Positions 17,351-26,055 of a DNA stretch of 64,000 nt are shown here, in pieces. The position numbers and the translations under genes are program-made. Origin of the DNA: Corynebacterium deserti GIMN1.010 (GTDB taxonomy: Bacteria > Actinomycetota > Actinomycetes > Mycobacteriales > Mycobacteriaceae); the NCBI RefSeq assembly GCF_001277995.1, contig NZ_CP009220.1, forward strand, positions 2,666,001 through 2,730,000, written 5' to 3'. Numbering within the stretch: position 1 is the first letter of the stretch; every line of letters starts with the position of its first letter. The notes under the pieces were generated by a model. The model worked only from the letters and a program-made list of their open reading frames with translations. It made no database searches and was not told the origin of the DNA.

Positions 17351-18424
17351 CTGCTCAAACTGTGCGCCAGCGGTTTCCCAACTGTAATTCTGTGCCCGCA
17401 GGCGAGCGTTGGTGCCGAGGGAAGAGCGGAGGGAGGCGTCGATAAGCAAATTCCTTGTCGCTGCAATTAGTTGTGCCTTGGTTTCTACCAGCACGCCTGT
17501 CTCGCCGTCTTTAATAGAATCACGCAAACCACCTGAGCTGCGATAACCGATCGTGGGCACGCCATGCTGCGCGGCCTCCATCACCGCCAGCCCCCACCCC
17601 TCCTTGCGCGAGGGCATGAGGTGAATATCCGCGCGCTCCAGCAACGCATGCTTATGATCCTCCGCAACCTGCCCATGAAAAATCACGCGATCACTCACGC
17701 CGAGCGTTCTCGCGTAATCAACCAACTGCTCATGCCACCAACCGCTGCCCACCACGTCCAACACCACGCCATCAAGCGCCGCAACAACATCCATCGCATG
17801 CTCAATCTGCTTATGCGGCACGAGACGAGACAGCGTCACCACATGCTGCCCCTCACTATCCAACGAAGGAATATGTGCAGGTACTGGGTCTAATCCATTG
17901 CGAACAATATGTAACCTTTGCTTGTCGACACCCAAATCCAGCAACTCTTGTGCACTCGGCTCCGACACCGTCACGTACGGATTATTCCGATACGCCCGAG
18001 GCGCCACACGGCTTTCAATAAACCACCCAACCCTCGCCAAAACCGGACCCACAACTGGCCACTGCTCCCGATGGCAATGATGCGTCAACAAAATCGTCGG
18101 CTTGCCCGAGAAAAACTTCCCGAAAAACGGAATGCCATTCTGGGTATCCACCACCACATCCACCTTGGAAAACGTGCCAACCCCCACACGCCCCAAGGCC
18201 ATCGCAGCCCATGCCTTCGGATATACACTAAACTTCCCGCCACTTCGGGAATACCTCACCCCATCCCGAAACGACCTCCGCGGCGCATCCGTATGCCCCG
18301 CCGTGCGAAACACCACCTCATGGCCCGCAGACGCCAAAAACTCCCCCACCCTCTCCAAGTAACGTTCGCTCCCGCCACCTTGAGGATGAGTAGTGTCACG
18401 CCAACACAACAAAAGGATCTTCAT
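17285..18424 (-). CDS. GT4-family glycosyltransferase
   Basis: Cytosolic or membrane-associated GT-B glycosyltransferase of 379 residues, matching M. tuberculosis Rv0225. The N-terminal half begins MKILLLCWRDTTHPQGGGSER, the acceptor-side loop typical of PimB-like enzymes. The C-terminal half has the GT4 donor-binding motif: HVVTLSRLVPHKQIEHAM, and LMPSRKEGWGLAVMEAAQHGVPTIGY with the EX7E-type glutamates. The last residues contain a short duplicated AGSD. Donor and acceptor are unknown; the neighbourhood suggests phosphatidylinositol-mannoside, lipoglycan or trehalose-glycolipid work. ATG at 18424, divergent from the hypothetical gene at 18474. The family is certain and the substrate is not. 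Confidence 0.87.
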   Translation of the reverse strand: MKILLLCWRDTTHPQGGGSERYLERVGEFLASAGHEVVFRTAGHTDAPRRSFRDGVRYSRSGGKFSVYPKAWAAMALGRVGVGTFSKVDVVVDTQNGIPFFGKFFSGKPTILLTHHCHREQWPVVGPVLARVGWFIESRVAPRAYRNNPYVTVSEPSAQELLDLGVDKQRLHIVRNGLDPVPAHIPSLDSEGQHVVTLSRLVPHKQIEHAMDVVAALDGVVLDVVGSGWWHEQLVDYARTLGVSDRVIFHGQVAEDHKHALLERADIHLMPSRKEGWGLAVMEAAQHGVPTIGYRSSGGLRDSIKDGETGVLVETKAQLIAATRNLLIDASLRSSLGTNARLRAQNYSWETAGAQFEQLLLELAGSDLAGSDQQTQGQH

Positions 18425-18473
18425 AGGGTAATTCAGTCTAGCCGTTTACGAGTCCATACATTTAGGCACCATA

Positions 18474-19058
18474 ATGGAACCCATGACCACAACGATTACC
18501 GTGTTTTCGCCCACCCTCTCCCCCGCACAAATCCGGGCAGAAATCTTAGGCGCTGCGAAAGAAGACTCAGTGGACTTTATCGGCGTCCCTTTCACCCACA
18601 GCCGAAACGTCACCATTGAAGTCGACGACGACGTGATCAACGACTGCCTCGGATGGCTCGACGACGTCGCACTCGCCTCCGGCCTGGGCATCCAACACGA
18701 TGATGAAATCCTCCGCTACGGCGACGAAGACGTCACATTTACCACCCGCATGCCCGGCGACGACGACGCCCGCCTCGGTGCATCCCGCCTAGGACTAGAA
18801 CACCAATTGACGTATCTAGCGGAGGTAGGTGAAGATGCATTTTTGAAAATTGCCCACTTTGACATCTCCGACCCCGCCAACGAAACCACCTACATGCAGG
18901 CAAAACCCCTCGCCGACGTAGGAGGATGGACCCTCGAATACGCCGCCGCAGGCGTCAAAAACTCCACCATCGTCTCCTCCACCGACGACGCCATCACCAC
19001 CTTCCTCCGCTGGATGAACGGCGAGGACATCCGTGACCTCAACTGGACTCGTTCATAG
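18474..19058 (+). CDS. Hypothetical acidic protein cotranscribed with mtrP
   Basis: Soluble acidic protein of 194 residues, or 191 from ATG 18483, with no signal peptide or membrane helix. I do not recognise its family. It has many Asp/Glu pairs, a central segment LGLEHQLTYLAEVGEDAFLKIAHFDI, and a C-terminal TTFLRWMNGEDI. Its TAG stop runs directly into the ATG of mtrP (TAGATG), so the two are almost certainly cotranscribed and translationally coupled. This suggests a regulatory or accessory role for the methyltransferase, which is inference. The promoter must lie in the 49 bases shared with the divergent GT4 gene. Confidence 0.78.
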   Translation: MEPMTTTITVFSPTLSPAQIRAEILGAAKEDSVDFIGVPFTHSRNVTIEVDDDVINDCLGWLDDVALASGLGIQHDDEILRYGDEDVTFTTRMPGDDDARLGASRLGLEHQLTYLAEVGEDAFLKIAHFDISDPANETTYMQAKPLADVGGWTLEYAAAGVKNSTIVSSTDDAITTFLRWMNGEDIRDLNWTRS

Positions 19059-19820
19059 ATGAAGCTCCACCACCTGGGTAAGCTCGCCACACTTCGACGA
19101 TCCTTAGAACTGCTTTCCTCCTTCAAGTACGAACAGCCCAGGCCCGACATTTTCTACGGATTGCTCGCTTCCGACACATCGAAGCTGATCTCGGCACTTT
19201 CTCACGACGTTGTTGGCCATGGACTGTCCGGGGCTCGTGTGTTGGATGTTGGCGGCGGCCCCGGCTACTTCGCCACCGCCTTCTCCGACCTCGGCGCAGA
19301 TTACATTTTCGTCGAACCCGACGTCGGCGAAATGTCCGCCGCCGGCATCGACGTCCGCGGCTCCGTCCGAGGATCCGGCCTTGACCTGCCGTTTCTCGAC
19401 TCCACCTTCGACTTCGTCTACTCCTCCAACGTCGCAGAACATATCTCCGATCCCTGGGCCATGGGCTCTGAAATGCTGCGAGTCACCAAACCCGGCGGAA
19501 TCACCATCCTCAGCTACACCATCTGGCTCGGCCCCTTCGGCGGACACGAAACTGGCCTGTGGGAACACTACATCGGCGGCGAATTCGCCCGCGACCGCTA
19601 CACCCGCACCCACGGACACCCTCCAAAGAACGTGTTCGGCGAATCGCTTTTCGACGTCTCCTGCGCCGACGGCCTCCGCTGGGGAAAATCCGTTCCTGGC
19701 GCGACACTCGTGGCTGCTTTCCCTCGATACCACCCGAAATGGGCCTGGTGGCTCACCCGGATCCCAGTCCTCCGCGAGTTCGCAGTGTGCAACCTCGTGT
19801 TGGTACTGCGGAAGGATTAG
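19059..19820 (+). CDS. mtrP: Class I SAM methyltransferase MtrP
   Basis: Methyltransferase-11-type protein of 253 residues. The SAM motif I is VLDVGGGPGYFATAF, followed by the acidic end of strand 2 (FVEPDVG), motif IV region FDFVYSSNVAEHISDPW and the post-motif loop RVTKPGGITILSY. It corresponds to M. tuberculosis Rv0224c. From memory, corynebacterial MtrP is needed for efficient membrane transport of trehalose mycolates; its methyl acceptor is not established. It sits in the same block as tmaT, which acts in the same transport route. It is translationally coupled to the upstream hypothetical gene. Confidence 0.87.
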   Translation: MKLHHLGKLATLRRSLELLSSFKYEQPRPDIFYGLLASDTSKLISALSHDVVGHGLSGARVLDVGGGPGYFATAFSDLGADYIFVEPDVGEMSAAGIDVRGSVRGSGLDLPFLDSTFDFVYSSNVAEHISDPWAMGSEMLRVTKPGGITILSYTIWLGPFGGHETGLWEHYIGGEFARDRYTRTHGHPPKNVFGESLFDVSCADGLRWGKSVPGATLVAAFPRYHPKWAWWLTRIPVLREFAVCNLVLVLRKD

Positions 19821-19931
19821 GGATTGGCGAGGGGAAATTTTCGGGAATTTGAGGTGTCGTGGCTGCGTGCGGTGAATAGATGAAGTTGGGCAAATTGTCG
19901 ACTCTAACGATTCACCGCACTTTGTGTATTG

Positions 19932-20288
19932 GCAGACCTCATCAGCCGCTTTCTCGCCCGCGTGGCTATCGGCGAAAACAGTGTGTACCCAGGTCTTCCG
20001 ATGCCCGAATCACACGATTGGCCGGCGGCGCGACAACGATCAGTGATCTTTTGTTGTACTGGATTCAGCACGGTCGTGTGAAGGTTAGTCCGGGAATCGA
20101 GCTCATCGAGGACAAGACCGTGCATTTCACCGATGGCTCGTCCCAGGAGTATGACTCCATCATTTGGGCGACCGGTTTCCACACCTCACTTCCCTTCATT
20201 GGAAAAGACCTGTTGCGCTGGGAAGATGGAGTCCCCGTGCGGTATGCGGGAGGAATCCTGCCAGAGGGCGTCGAAAAGCTCTTTTTTG
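19932..20288 (+). pseudogene. Flavin monooxygenase gene fragment, frameshifted
   Basis: Remnant of the C-terminal half of an FAD-dependent monooxygenase. The first frame reads ADLISRFLARVAIGENS, then PGLPMPESHDWPA. After a one-base shift near 20027-20035 a second frame continues SDLLLYWIQHGRVKVSPGI, then the diagnostic YDSIIWATGFHTSLPFIG, ending VEKLFFVG. The N-terminal FAD and NADPH glycine motifs are absent, and the sequence runs straight into an SDR fragment. It is not a close copy of the intact monooxygenase at 55903. Non-functional by structure. Confidence 0.8.
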
Positions 20289-20693
20289 TCGGTCAATCTC
20301 ACCGGCGCGTTCCTTGGAATCCAATCGATGATTCCCCTGCTGCGAAAGTCTGATGCCGGGGCTGTCGTCAACACCTCGTCCATCTTCGGCCCGTCTGGCG
20401 CGATCGGTTATTCCGCGTATTCAGCATCCAAAGCCGGCATGTTGGGGTTGACCAAAACCGCTGCACTGGAACTTGCTCCTGACAGCATACGCGTCAACGC
20501 GCTGGTCCCTGGTGGTGTCGCCACCGAGATCAACGCTGGCGAAAAAGATGGCGGCGTTGTTCCTGAAACCCCCATGGGCAGACGCGCGCACGTTGATGAG
20601 CTGGCCGTTGCCGTGGCATATCTGGCCAGCGACGACGCCAGTTTTGTCACCGGCACAGAGTTGGTCGTCGACGGCGGTTTCCAAGCCCGCTAG
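20289..20693 (+). pseudogene. Short-chain dehydrogenase gene fragment, N-terminus missing
   Basis: C-terminal 134 residues of an SDR oxidoreductase. It starts inside the family motif SVNLTGAFLGIQSMIPLL, continues through the catalytic Ser (NTSSIFGPSGAIG) and the YSAYSASKAG Tyr/Lys pair, and ends with the standard TGTELVVDGGF. The Rossmann glycine motif and the first 110 or so residues are missing. An artificial upstream ORF supplies a start, but that part is monooxygenase DNA in a wrong frame. A single deletion joining the two genes explains both fragments. A terminator follows 20 bases downstream. Confidence 0.8.
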
Positions 20694-20712
20694 TTCTCAT
20701 CCGCACAACTGC

Positions 20713-20746
20713 AAAAGGTGCCCCACCGAGTGGTGGGGCACCTTTT
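20713..20746. terminator. Bidirectional terminator between SDR remnant and pck
   Basis: A perfect 15-bp stem (20713-20727 with 20732-20746) with a 4-base loop is bounded by an A-run on the left and a T-run on the right. It serves pck from the right. Confidence 0.88.
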
Positions 20747-20762
20747 TAGGTTTAGCTATCTG

Positions 20763-22595
20763 TTAGACGCGAGCGTCCATGATGCGTTTCTTAAGTGCAT
20801 CGAACTGGGAGTGAACCTCAGCTGGAACGCGTGGTCCCAGGAAGGTGAGGTATTCGGCGTTGTCTTCGACGTCGTTTGCCCACTGCTCAGCTGGAGCGGT
20901 GAGAGCTTCCTTGACGTCCTCCAGTGGGGTGTCAAGGCCTTCGAGGTCGAGGTCTTCAGCCTTTGCGGTGTTACCAACGACGGTTGCGTCTGCGCCAACA
21001 CGTCCCTCAATGCGGTCGATGACCCACTTGAGGACACGGGAGTTGTCGCCGAAACCTGGCCAGAGGAATCGTCCGTCTTCGCCACGGCGGAACCAGTTGA
21101 CGAGGAAGATGGAAGGCAGCTTGTCGCCACCCTTGTTGCCCATGTCGATCCAGTTCTGCAGGTACTCACCGGCGTTGTAACCCATGAATGGCAGCATGGC
21201 CATTGGGTCGTGGCGCAGTGTACCTACCTTTGCCTCAGCAGATGCTGCGGTCTGACCGGATGCGAGGAGTGCACCAACCATGGTGCCGTGCTCCCAGTCA
21301 AAGGTCTGGGTAACCAGTGGCACGGTGTCTGCACGACGGCCGCCGAAGAGGATGGCGTCGATCTTGACACCCTGCCAGTCGTTGAACTCTGGTGCGGCTG
21401 CTGGGGACTGCTCGATGGCGACACAGTAACGGGAGTTAGGGTGTGCTGCGAGTTCGTCGCAATCTGGGGTCCAGTCGTTGCCCTTCCAGTCGATGAGGTG
21501 AGCTGGCTTTTCGCCGTCCATGCCCTCCCACCAGATGTCACCATCGTCGGTGAGTGCAACGTTGGTGAACAAGGTGTTACCTGGCTCCATGGTCTGCATT
21601 GCGATTGGGTTGGACTCGTAGTTGGTGCCTGGTGCAACACCGAAGAAGCCGTTTTCTGGGTTAACCGCGTAGAGGCCGTCTTCACGCAGCTTTAGCCATG
21701 CGATGTCGTCGCCGACAACCTGGGCGGACCAGCCTGGGATGGTTGGGGTGATCATTGCGAGGTTGGTCTTGCCACAAGCAGATGGGAATGCTGCTGCAAT
21801 GTGGTAGGCCTTGCCTTCAGGGTTGACCAGCTTGAGGATGAGCATGTGCTCAGCCATCCAGCCCTCTTCACGAGCCATAACGGATGCAATACGCAGTGCG
21901 TAGCACTTCTTTGCCAGGATGGCGTTTCCGCCGTAACCGGAACCGTAAGACCAGATTTCCTTGGTTTCAGGGAACTGAGTGATGTACTTGGTGTCGTTGC
22001 ATGGCCAAGGAACATCTTCCTGACCTGGCTCCAGTGGAGCACCAACGGAGTGGAGGCACTTAACGAAGCTGCCGTTGTCACCAATCTTGTCCAGAGCCTC
22101 AGCACCCATGCGGGTCATGATGCGCATGGACATGACGACGTACTCAGAGTCGGTGAGCTGAACGCCGAGCTTTGGCTCAGGATCGCTAATTGGGCCCATG
22201 CAGAATGGGACCACGTACATGGTGCGTCCCTTCATGGAGCCTGCGAAATGCTCGGACATTTCGTCTTTCATGCTCTGTGGCGGTGCCCAGTTGTTGGTTG
22301 GGCCTGCATCTTCTTGTTTCTCGGAGCAGATGAAGGTACGGGACTCAACGCGCGCAACATCGGAAGGGTTGGAACGAGCAAGGTAGCTGTTAGGGCGCTT
22401 TTCCTCATTCAGCTTGATGAGGGTGCCTGCATCGACGAGATCCTTCGCCATGCGGTCCCACTCTTCCCGGGAGCCATCTGCAAAGACCACGGCTTCAGGC
22501 TGGAATAGCTCAACCGCTTCAGCGATCCAGTTCAGCAGTTCCTGGTTGTTCGTAGGCGCGTCACCTTGAAGGCCTTTGATTGCAGCTGTAGTCAT
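20763..22595 (-). CDS. pck: Phosphoenolpyruvate carboxykinase (GTP)
   Basis: Cytosolic gluconeogenic enzyme of 610 residues that decarboxylates and phosphorylates oxaloacetate to PEP with GTP. The GTP-type signature is present: kinase-1 loop [12 protein letters not shown] with the reactive cysteine, metal-site region [10 protein letters not shown], and [12 protein letters not shown]. The ATG at 22595 gives the 610-residue protein known for C. glutamicum. The frame remains open to 22703, but the extra 36 residues are not part of the family. It is the counterpart of M. tuberculosis Rv0211. A long upstream region (22596-23463) leaves room for carbon-source regulation. Confidence 0.96.
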   Translation of the reverse strand: MTTAAIKGLQGDAPTNNQELLNWIAEAVELFQPEAVVFADGSREEWDRMAKDLVDAGTLIKLNEEKRPNSYLARSNPSDVARVESRTFICSEKQEDAGPTNNWAPPQSMKDEMSEHFAGSMKGRTMYVVPFCMGPISDPEPKLGVQLTDSEYVVMSMRIMTRMGAEALDKIGDNGSFVKCLHSVGAPLEPGQEDVPWPCNDTKYITQFPETKEIWSYGSGYGGNAILAKKCYALRIASVMAREEGWMAEHMLILKLVNPEGKAYHIAAAFPSACGKTNLAMITPTIPGWSAQVVGDDIAWLKLREDGLYAVNPENGFFGVAPGTNYESNPIAMQTMEPGNTLFTNVALTDDGDIWWEGMDGEKPAHLIDWKGNDWTPDCDELAAHPNSRYCVAIEQSPAAAPEFNDWQGVKIDAILFGGRRADTVPLVTQTFDWEHGTMVGALLASGQTAASAEAKVGTLRHDPMAMLPFMGYNAGEYLQNWIDMGNKGGDKLPSIFLVNWFRRGEDGRFLWPGFGDNSRVLKWVIDRIEGRVGADATVVGNTAKAEDLDLEGLDTPLEDVKEALTAPAEQWANDVEDNAEYLTFLGPRVPAEVHSQFDALKKRIMDARV

Positions 22596-23463
22596 CACTT
22601 CTCCAGATAATTTGTCATTCGACATGAGTTCTCGGAAACCAGCGTAGCTTTTAGATACGGAAGTAGTTAGTGAGTTAAGTGAGACACCGGACACATTTGT
22701 CATTACCAGTCAGGGTACCCCCTGCCTACACGCATCGATAAGCTTTTTAAGTGACGATCATCCCCGTTTCACGTCCCCTTTTCGGGGGTAACATTTCCAC
22801 CGTCCCCCCAGAGTTCACGCCGATTCAATCCGGAAAAGATTAACCGCGCCACGGTCACACAATAGCAATACTGACACAACCTAGAGCACTGTCGATTCAC
22901 CATTCCCGCACTAGGAGGACATCAAGGCCAGACCGTGTTTCCTCAACTTAATGGTAATCCCTTTAATTTTTGTGCCAAGATTTTTAAATTGAAGCAAATG
23001 GCCGTAATAGCTACAGCGTTGCAACCTGCACCGAAAAAGGAAATCTTCTCAGGAACAAACCTAAAAATCACCCCTGGCAGGCGTGTACTTTTTTGCCATC
23101 TTTCACCCGTTATTTGGAAGCGAGTTCCAAAAAGCTCAACCAACTTGACCCATCAACTAACCCCATCTGGTTATAACCTATTTGGAAAGTTTCCTTTACT
23201 CTCGGCGCTCTAGCTAGCTTCGCCCCCACGCACCCCCAGGCTTCCCAATTTTCCAATATGCAGTGCAGAACGTGACTTTTTTACGCAAAGAGTCCTATTA
23301 ACTAACTTTGCAAATATACTTACAAATCTTCGCGATATTGTAATCGCACCCCTATTTTTAGGGATACCAGTTAATACGTTTCCCGAGACTTCTCACCCCC
23401 CAACACAATGAGGGCTTTTACCTCCCTCAAATGCCAATTCCCAGAAGGCTTAAAGTATTTGGC
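22596..23463. other. Long gene-poor region between pck and the TDT transporter
   Basis: This 868-base region is AT-rich from about 22930. It should carry the divergent promoters of pck and the transporter. The only named site I propose is a RamB-like motif at 23304-23314. An AGGAGG at 22914-22919 has no start codon at working distance. A GTG-initiated frame at 22935 (92 codons) has unremarkable composition and I do not call it a gene. Confidence 0.5.
23304..23314 (+). promoter_or_regulatory. Candidate RamB-binding motif
   Basis: AACTTTGCAAA equals the core of the RamB consensus known from acetate-metabolism genes of C. glutamicum. It lies 150 bases before the transporter start and about 700 bases upstream of pck. 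Motif match only. Confidence 0.4.
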
Positions 23464-24456
23464 ATGCCATCATCCCCTCAGCCGAGTAAGCCGGAATCCC
23501 CGGTTTCAGTGCTGCCACCACCAGGCCCATCCTGGGCGGGCTCACTCATGGGGATTTCACTGTTGTCCACCCTGCTTGAACTCCACGGCTTCCCCGCGAT
23601 AGCGCTCGTGTTTTACACACTGGCCTGCTGCGTTGCCATTACGCTCATCGGCGGCTGGATCGTATTTCGCTCGCCAACCTTTGCCTCGCAAGCCATGCCA
23701 GCATGGGCAATGGTGTCAATGGGGCTCGTTTCACTCGGCAGTGCCAGCACGACAATCTTCGGTGATCCAATGTGGCCATTCATGCTCACCCTGTGGATCA
23801 TTGGCACACTCCTGGGGCTGACCACCTACGCCATCTACCTTCCGAAACTCATCAGAGGCAATGCCGGTTCTCCAACATTCGCCTGGGGTCTTCCATTGGT
23901 CACCCCAATGGTGGCATCAACATCTGCTTCCCATCTCTCCTCCCATTACGGCCTGGAAGCCCTTCGGTGCATCGCTATCGCACTTTTTCTGCTCACAATC
24001 GCAGTAGCTCCCGTTGTTTTCGCCCGCGTATACCTTTATTTCTTTAGCCCAGGCGGCGCGCGACTTCCATCGATGGCCTCGCCCACCTCATGGATTCCCA
24101 TCGGCATGGTGGGACAGTCAACGGCGGCTGCACTACTCATCGGATTGCATTTCGACGCCCACCCACTTCCAGCCATCATCTACGGGATTGTCATGTGCAT
24201 CATCGCCGTTCCTCTAGGTGCGCTTGCCCACGTTGTGTTCTACAAGGCGGTCGCATCCGGCACGACCTACAGCCCGACATGGTGGGCAAGCACATTCCCC
24301 GTGGGCACGTTAAGTTTGGGCACCCACTACTTGTCCACGACCACGAATGTTGCCTGGCTGGACTACGTGAGCTTGTATTTATTGGCTCTCATGCTGTTCC
24401 ATGTCGTCGTGTCGACCATCGCCGGTACGATTGCGATTGCACGAAAAATCCCTTGA
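23464..24456 (+). CDS. TDT-family (TehA/Mae1/SLAC1) transporter
   Basis: Membrane protein of 330 residues with ten predicted helices, in the tellurite-resistance/dicarboxylate transporter family. It has the typical alternating small-residue helices and conserved fragments such as MPAWAMVSMGLVSLGSAS and GMVGQSTAAALLIG. Family members move C4-dicarboxylates, sulfite or anions; the substrate here cannot be told from sequence. Its position divergent from pck makes a dicarboxylate attractive, but that is inference. ATG 23464 is preferred over ATG 23431 because an AAGG lies upstream of it at a plausible distance and the 11 extra residues are basic and unconserved-looking. There is no clear terminator after the gene. 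Confidence 0.8.
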   Translation: MPSSPQPSKPESPVSVLPPPGPSWAGSLMGISLLSTLLELHGFPAIALVFYTLACCVAITLIGGWIVFRSPTFASQAMPAWAMVSMGLVSLGSASTTIFGDPMWPFMLTLWIIGTLLGLTTYAIYLPKLIRGNAGSPTFAWGLPLVTPMVASTSASHLSSHYGLEALRCIAIALFLLTIAVAPVVFARVYLYFFSPGGARLPSMASPTSWIPIGMVGQSTAAALLIGLHFDAHPLPAIIYGIVMCIIAVPLGALAHVVFYKAVASGTTYSPTWWASTFPVGTLSLGTHYLSTTTNVAWLDYVSLYLLALMLFHVVVSTIAGTIAIARKIP

Positions 24457-24594
24457 AAAACCAGGCAATTCCGACCTGCCTAGTTCCACCAACTCATTTC
24501 AGAGATTTCGTTCAAACAGAGATCTTTCACGGTTGCCCCGAGCACCTCATACGAATATTGAAGTTTTTCGCGTGAACAGGAAAAATAACCACTA

Positions 24595-25362
24595 ATGTCT
24601 ATTTCTGATAATTCCCGAGATCAGTTGGGAGAACTGCCTGCTGGCAGGCCTCTGCAATCTGAGTTTAATAATGACCTTGATTACCCTCGTCTAGGCAGCG
24701 TCACCTTTAGGCGCGGTACCTTGACCGACAATCAGCAAACGATGTGGGATGAAAAGTGGCCTGAGCTGGGTCGCATCCTCGAGGATGAGCTGATTGATCT
24801 TGATGCATGGTTTGGTCGCTCCGGCGCGAAAACCATCGTGGAGATCGGTTCTGGCACTGGTACCTCTACTGCTGCGATGGCTCCTCTGGAGGCTGACACC
24901 AACATAGTTGCTGTGGAGCTCTACAAGCCGGGCTTGGCAAAGCTCATGGGTTCCGTTGTCCGCGGTGGCATCGAAAACATCCGGATGGTGCGCGGCGACG
25001 GCATTGAGGTGCTCAACCGCATGTTCGCCGATGAGTCCCTTGACGGCATCCGCGTCTACTTTCCCGATCCATGGCCAAAGGCTCGCCACAACAAGCGTCG
25101 CATCATCCAATCTGGCCCACTAAACCTTTTTGCTCAGAAGTTGAAGCCAGGCGGAGTTCTCCACGTCGCAACTGACCACGCCGACTATGCGGAATGGATC
25201 AATGAGCTCGTCAACGTCGAGCCTTCGCTTGAGTACAAGGGCTGGCCATGGGAAGAATGCCCACAGCTCACCGACCGCCAGGTGATCACCAAGTTCGAAG
25301 GCAAAGGCCTCGACAAAGACCATGTGATTAATGAGTACTTGTGGCAGAAGGTGCAGAAGTAG
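24595..25362 (+). CDS. trmB: tRNA (guanine-N7)-methyltransferase TrmB
   Basis: SAM-dependent enzyme of 255 residues that makes m7G46 in the variable loop of tRNAs. Motif I is [15 protein letters not shown], the acidic residue follows in VAVELYK, and the family hallmark [16 protein letters not shown] with the catalytic Asp and PWPK loop is intact. C-terminal TDHADYAEW and the TKFEGKG end are standard. It corresponds to M. tuberculosis Rv0208c and heads a tightly spaced set of five genes to 29820. Its stop codon overlaps the next start by one base (TAGTG). Confidence 0.95.
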   Translation: MSISDNSRDQLGELPAGRPLQSEFNNDLDYPRLGSVTFRRGTLTDNQQTMWDEKWPELGRILEDELIDLDAWFGRSGAKTIVEIGSGTGTSTAAMAPLEADTNIVAVELYKPGLAKLMGSVVRGGIENIRMVRGDGIEVLNRMFADESLDGIRVYFPDPWPKARHNKRRIIQSGPLNLFAQKLKPGGVLHVATDHADYAEWINELVNVEPSLEYKGWPWEECPQLTDRQVITKFEGKGLDKDHVINEYLWQKVQK

Positions 25363-26048
25363 TGTCTGACGTTCACGAGCTCATCCACAGCTACAACCCC
25401 ACCGACAAGGAAGGCCCCGAAAGCATCCTTCTCGTGTGGGATGCCCCCAACCTGGACATGGGATTGGGTGCCATTTTGGGTGGCAGGCCAACGGCTGCGT
25501 ACCGTCCTCGATTTGATGCGATCGGCCGCTGGCTGCTCGCCCGCGCAGGTAAGCGGGCACATGAGCTTGGCCGTCACATCGAACCTGAAGCAACAGTCTT
25601 TGCCAACATCACCCCAGGTGGTTCTGATGTCGTCCGCCCATGGGTAGAGGCCTTGCGCAACGTTGGTTTCGCGGTTTTTGCCAAGCCAAAAATCGGCGAG
25701 GACTCTGATGTCGATCCCGACATGATTGCGCACATCCGACGCCGCTTTGAAGAGGGCGTGCTCCGCGGCGTGATTGTCGCAAGCGCTGATGGGCAGAACT
25801 TCCGGGACACCCTGGAGAAGCTCGTCGAAGAAGGCATCCCTGCAACGGTCATCGGATTCCACGAGCATGCGTCGTGGGCTGTTGCTCATGAAAAGATCGA
25901 GTTTGTGGATCTGGAAGAGATCCCCGGTGTCTTCCGTGAGCCGTTGCCTCGCGTCAGCCTAGACAACCTCCCCGACGATGGTGCGTGGCTGCAGCCGTTC
26001 CGCCCACTGTCTGCGCTCTTGTCCAACCGACATAATTCCCAGGAGTAA
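25362..26048 (+). CDS. NYN-domain protein (Rv0207c family)
   Basis: Cytosolic protein of 228 residues with an NYN/PIN-like nuclease fold. The first strand carries the acidic motif LLVWDAPNLDMGLGAIL, a second acidic cluster is in GEDSDVDPDMIAHI, and VIVASADGQNF gives the third conserved aspartate. These fit a metal-dependent RNase site, but no activity is established. GTG 25362 is chosen because it overlaps the trmB stop (TAGTG). It is conserved between trmB and mmpL3 in mycobacteria as Rv0207c. The next gene starts 8 bases after its stop, with AGGAG inside the end of this gene. Confidence 0.82.
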   Translation: MSDVHELIHSYNPTDKEGPESILLVWDAPNLDMGLGAILGGRPTAAYRPRFDAIGRWLLARAGKRAHELGRHIEPEATVFANITPGGSDVVRPWVEALRNVGFAVFAKPKIGEDSDVDPDMIAHIRRRFEEGVLRGVIVASADGQNFRDTLEKLVEEGIPATVIGFHEHASWAVAHEKIEFVDLEEIPGVFREPLPRVSLDNLPDDGAWLQPFRPLSALLSNRHNSQE

Positions 26049-26055
26049 ACCACCC

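Noticed and set aside
19880..20353. Intact oxidoreductase gene starting at 19880
   Set aside because: Its first part is in a different frame from the monooxygenase similarity, and its end reads SDR DNA out of frame. It is an accidental frame across two remnants.
22914..23213. AGGAGG followed by a 92-codon GTG frame
   Set aside because: The spacing from AGGAGG to GTG is 15 bases, too long. The frame is AT-rich and the product has no recognisable feature.
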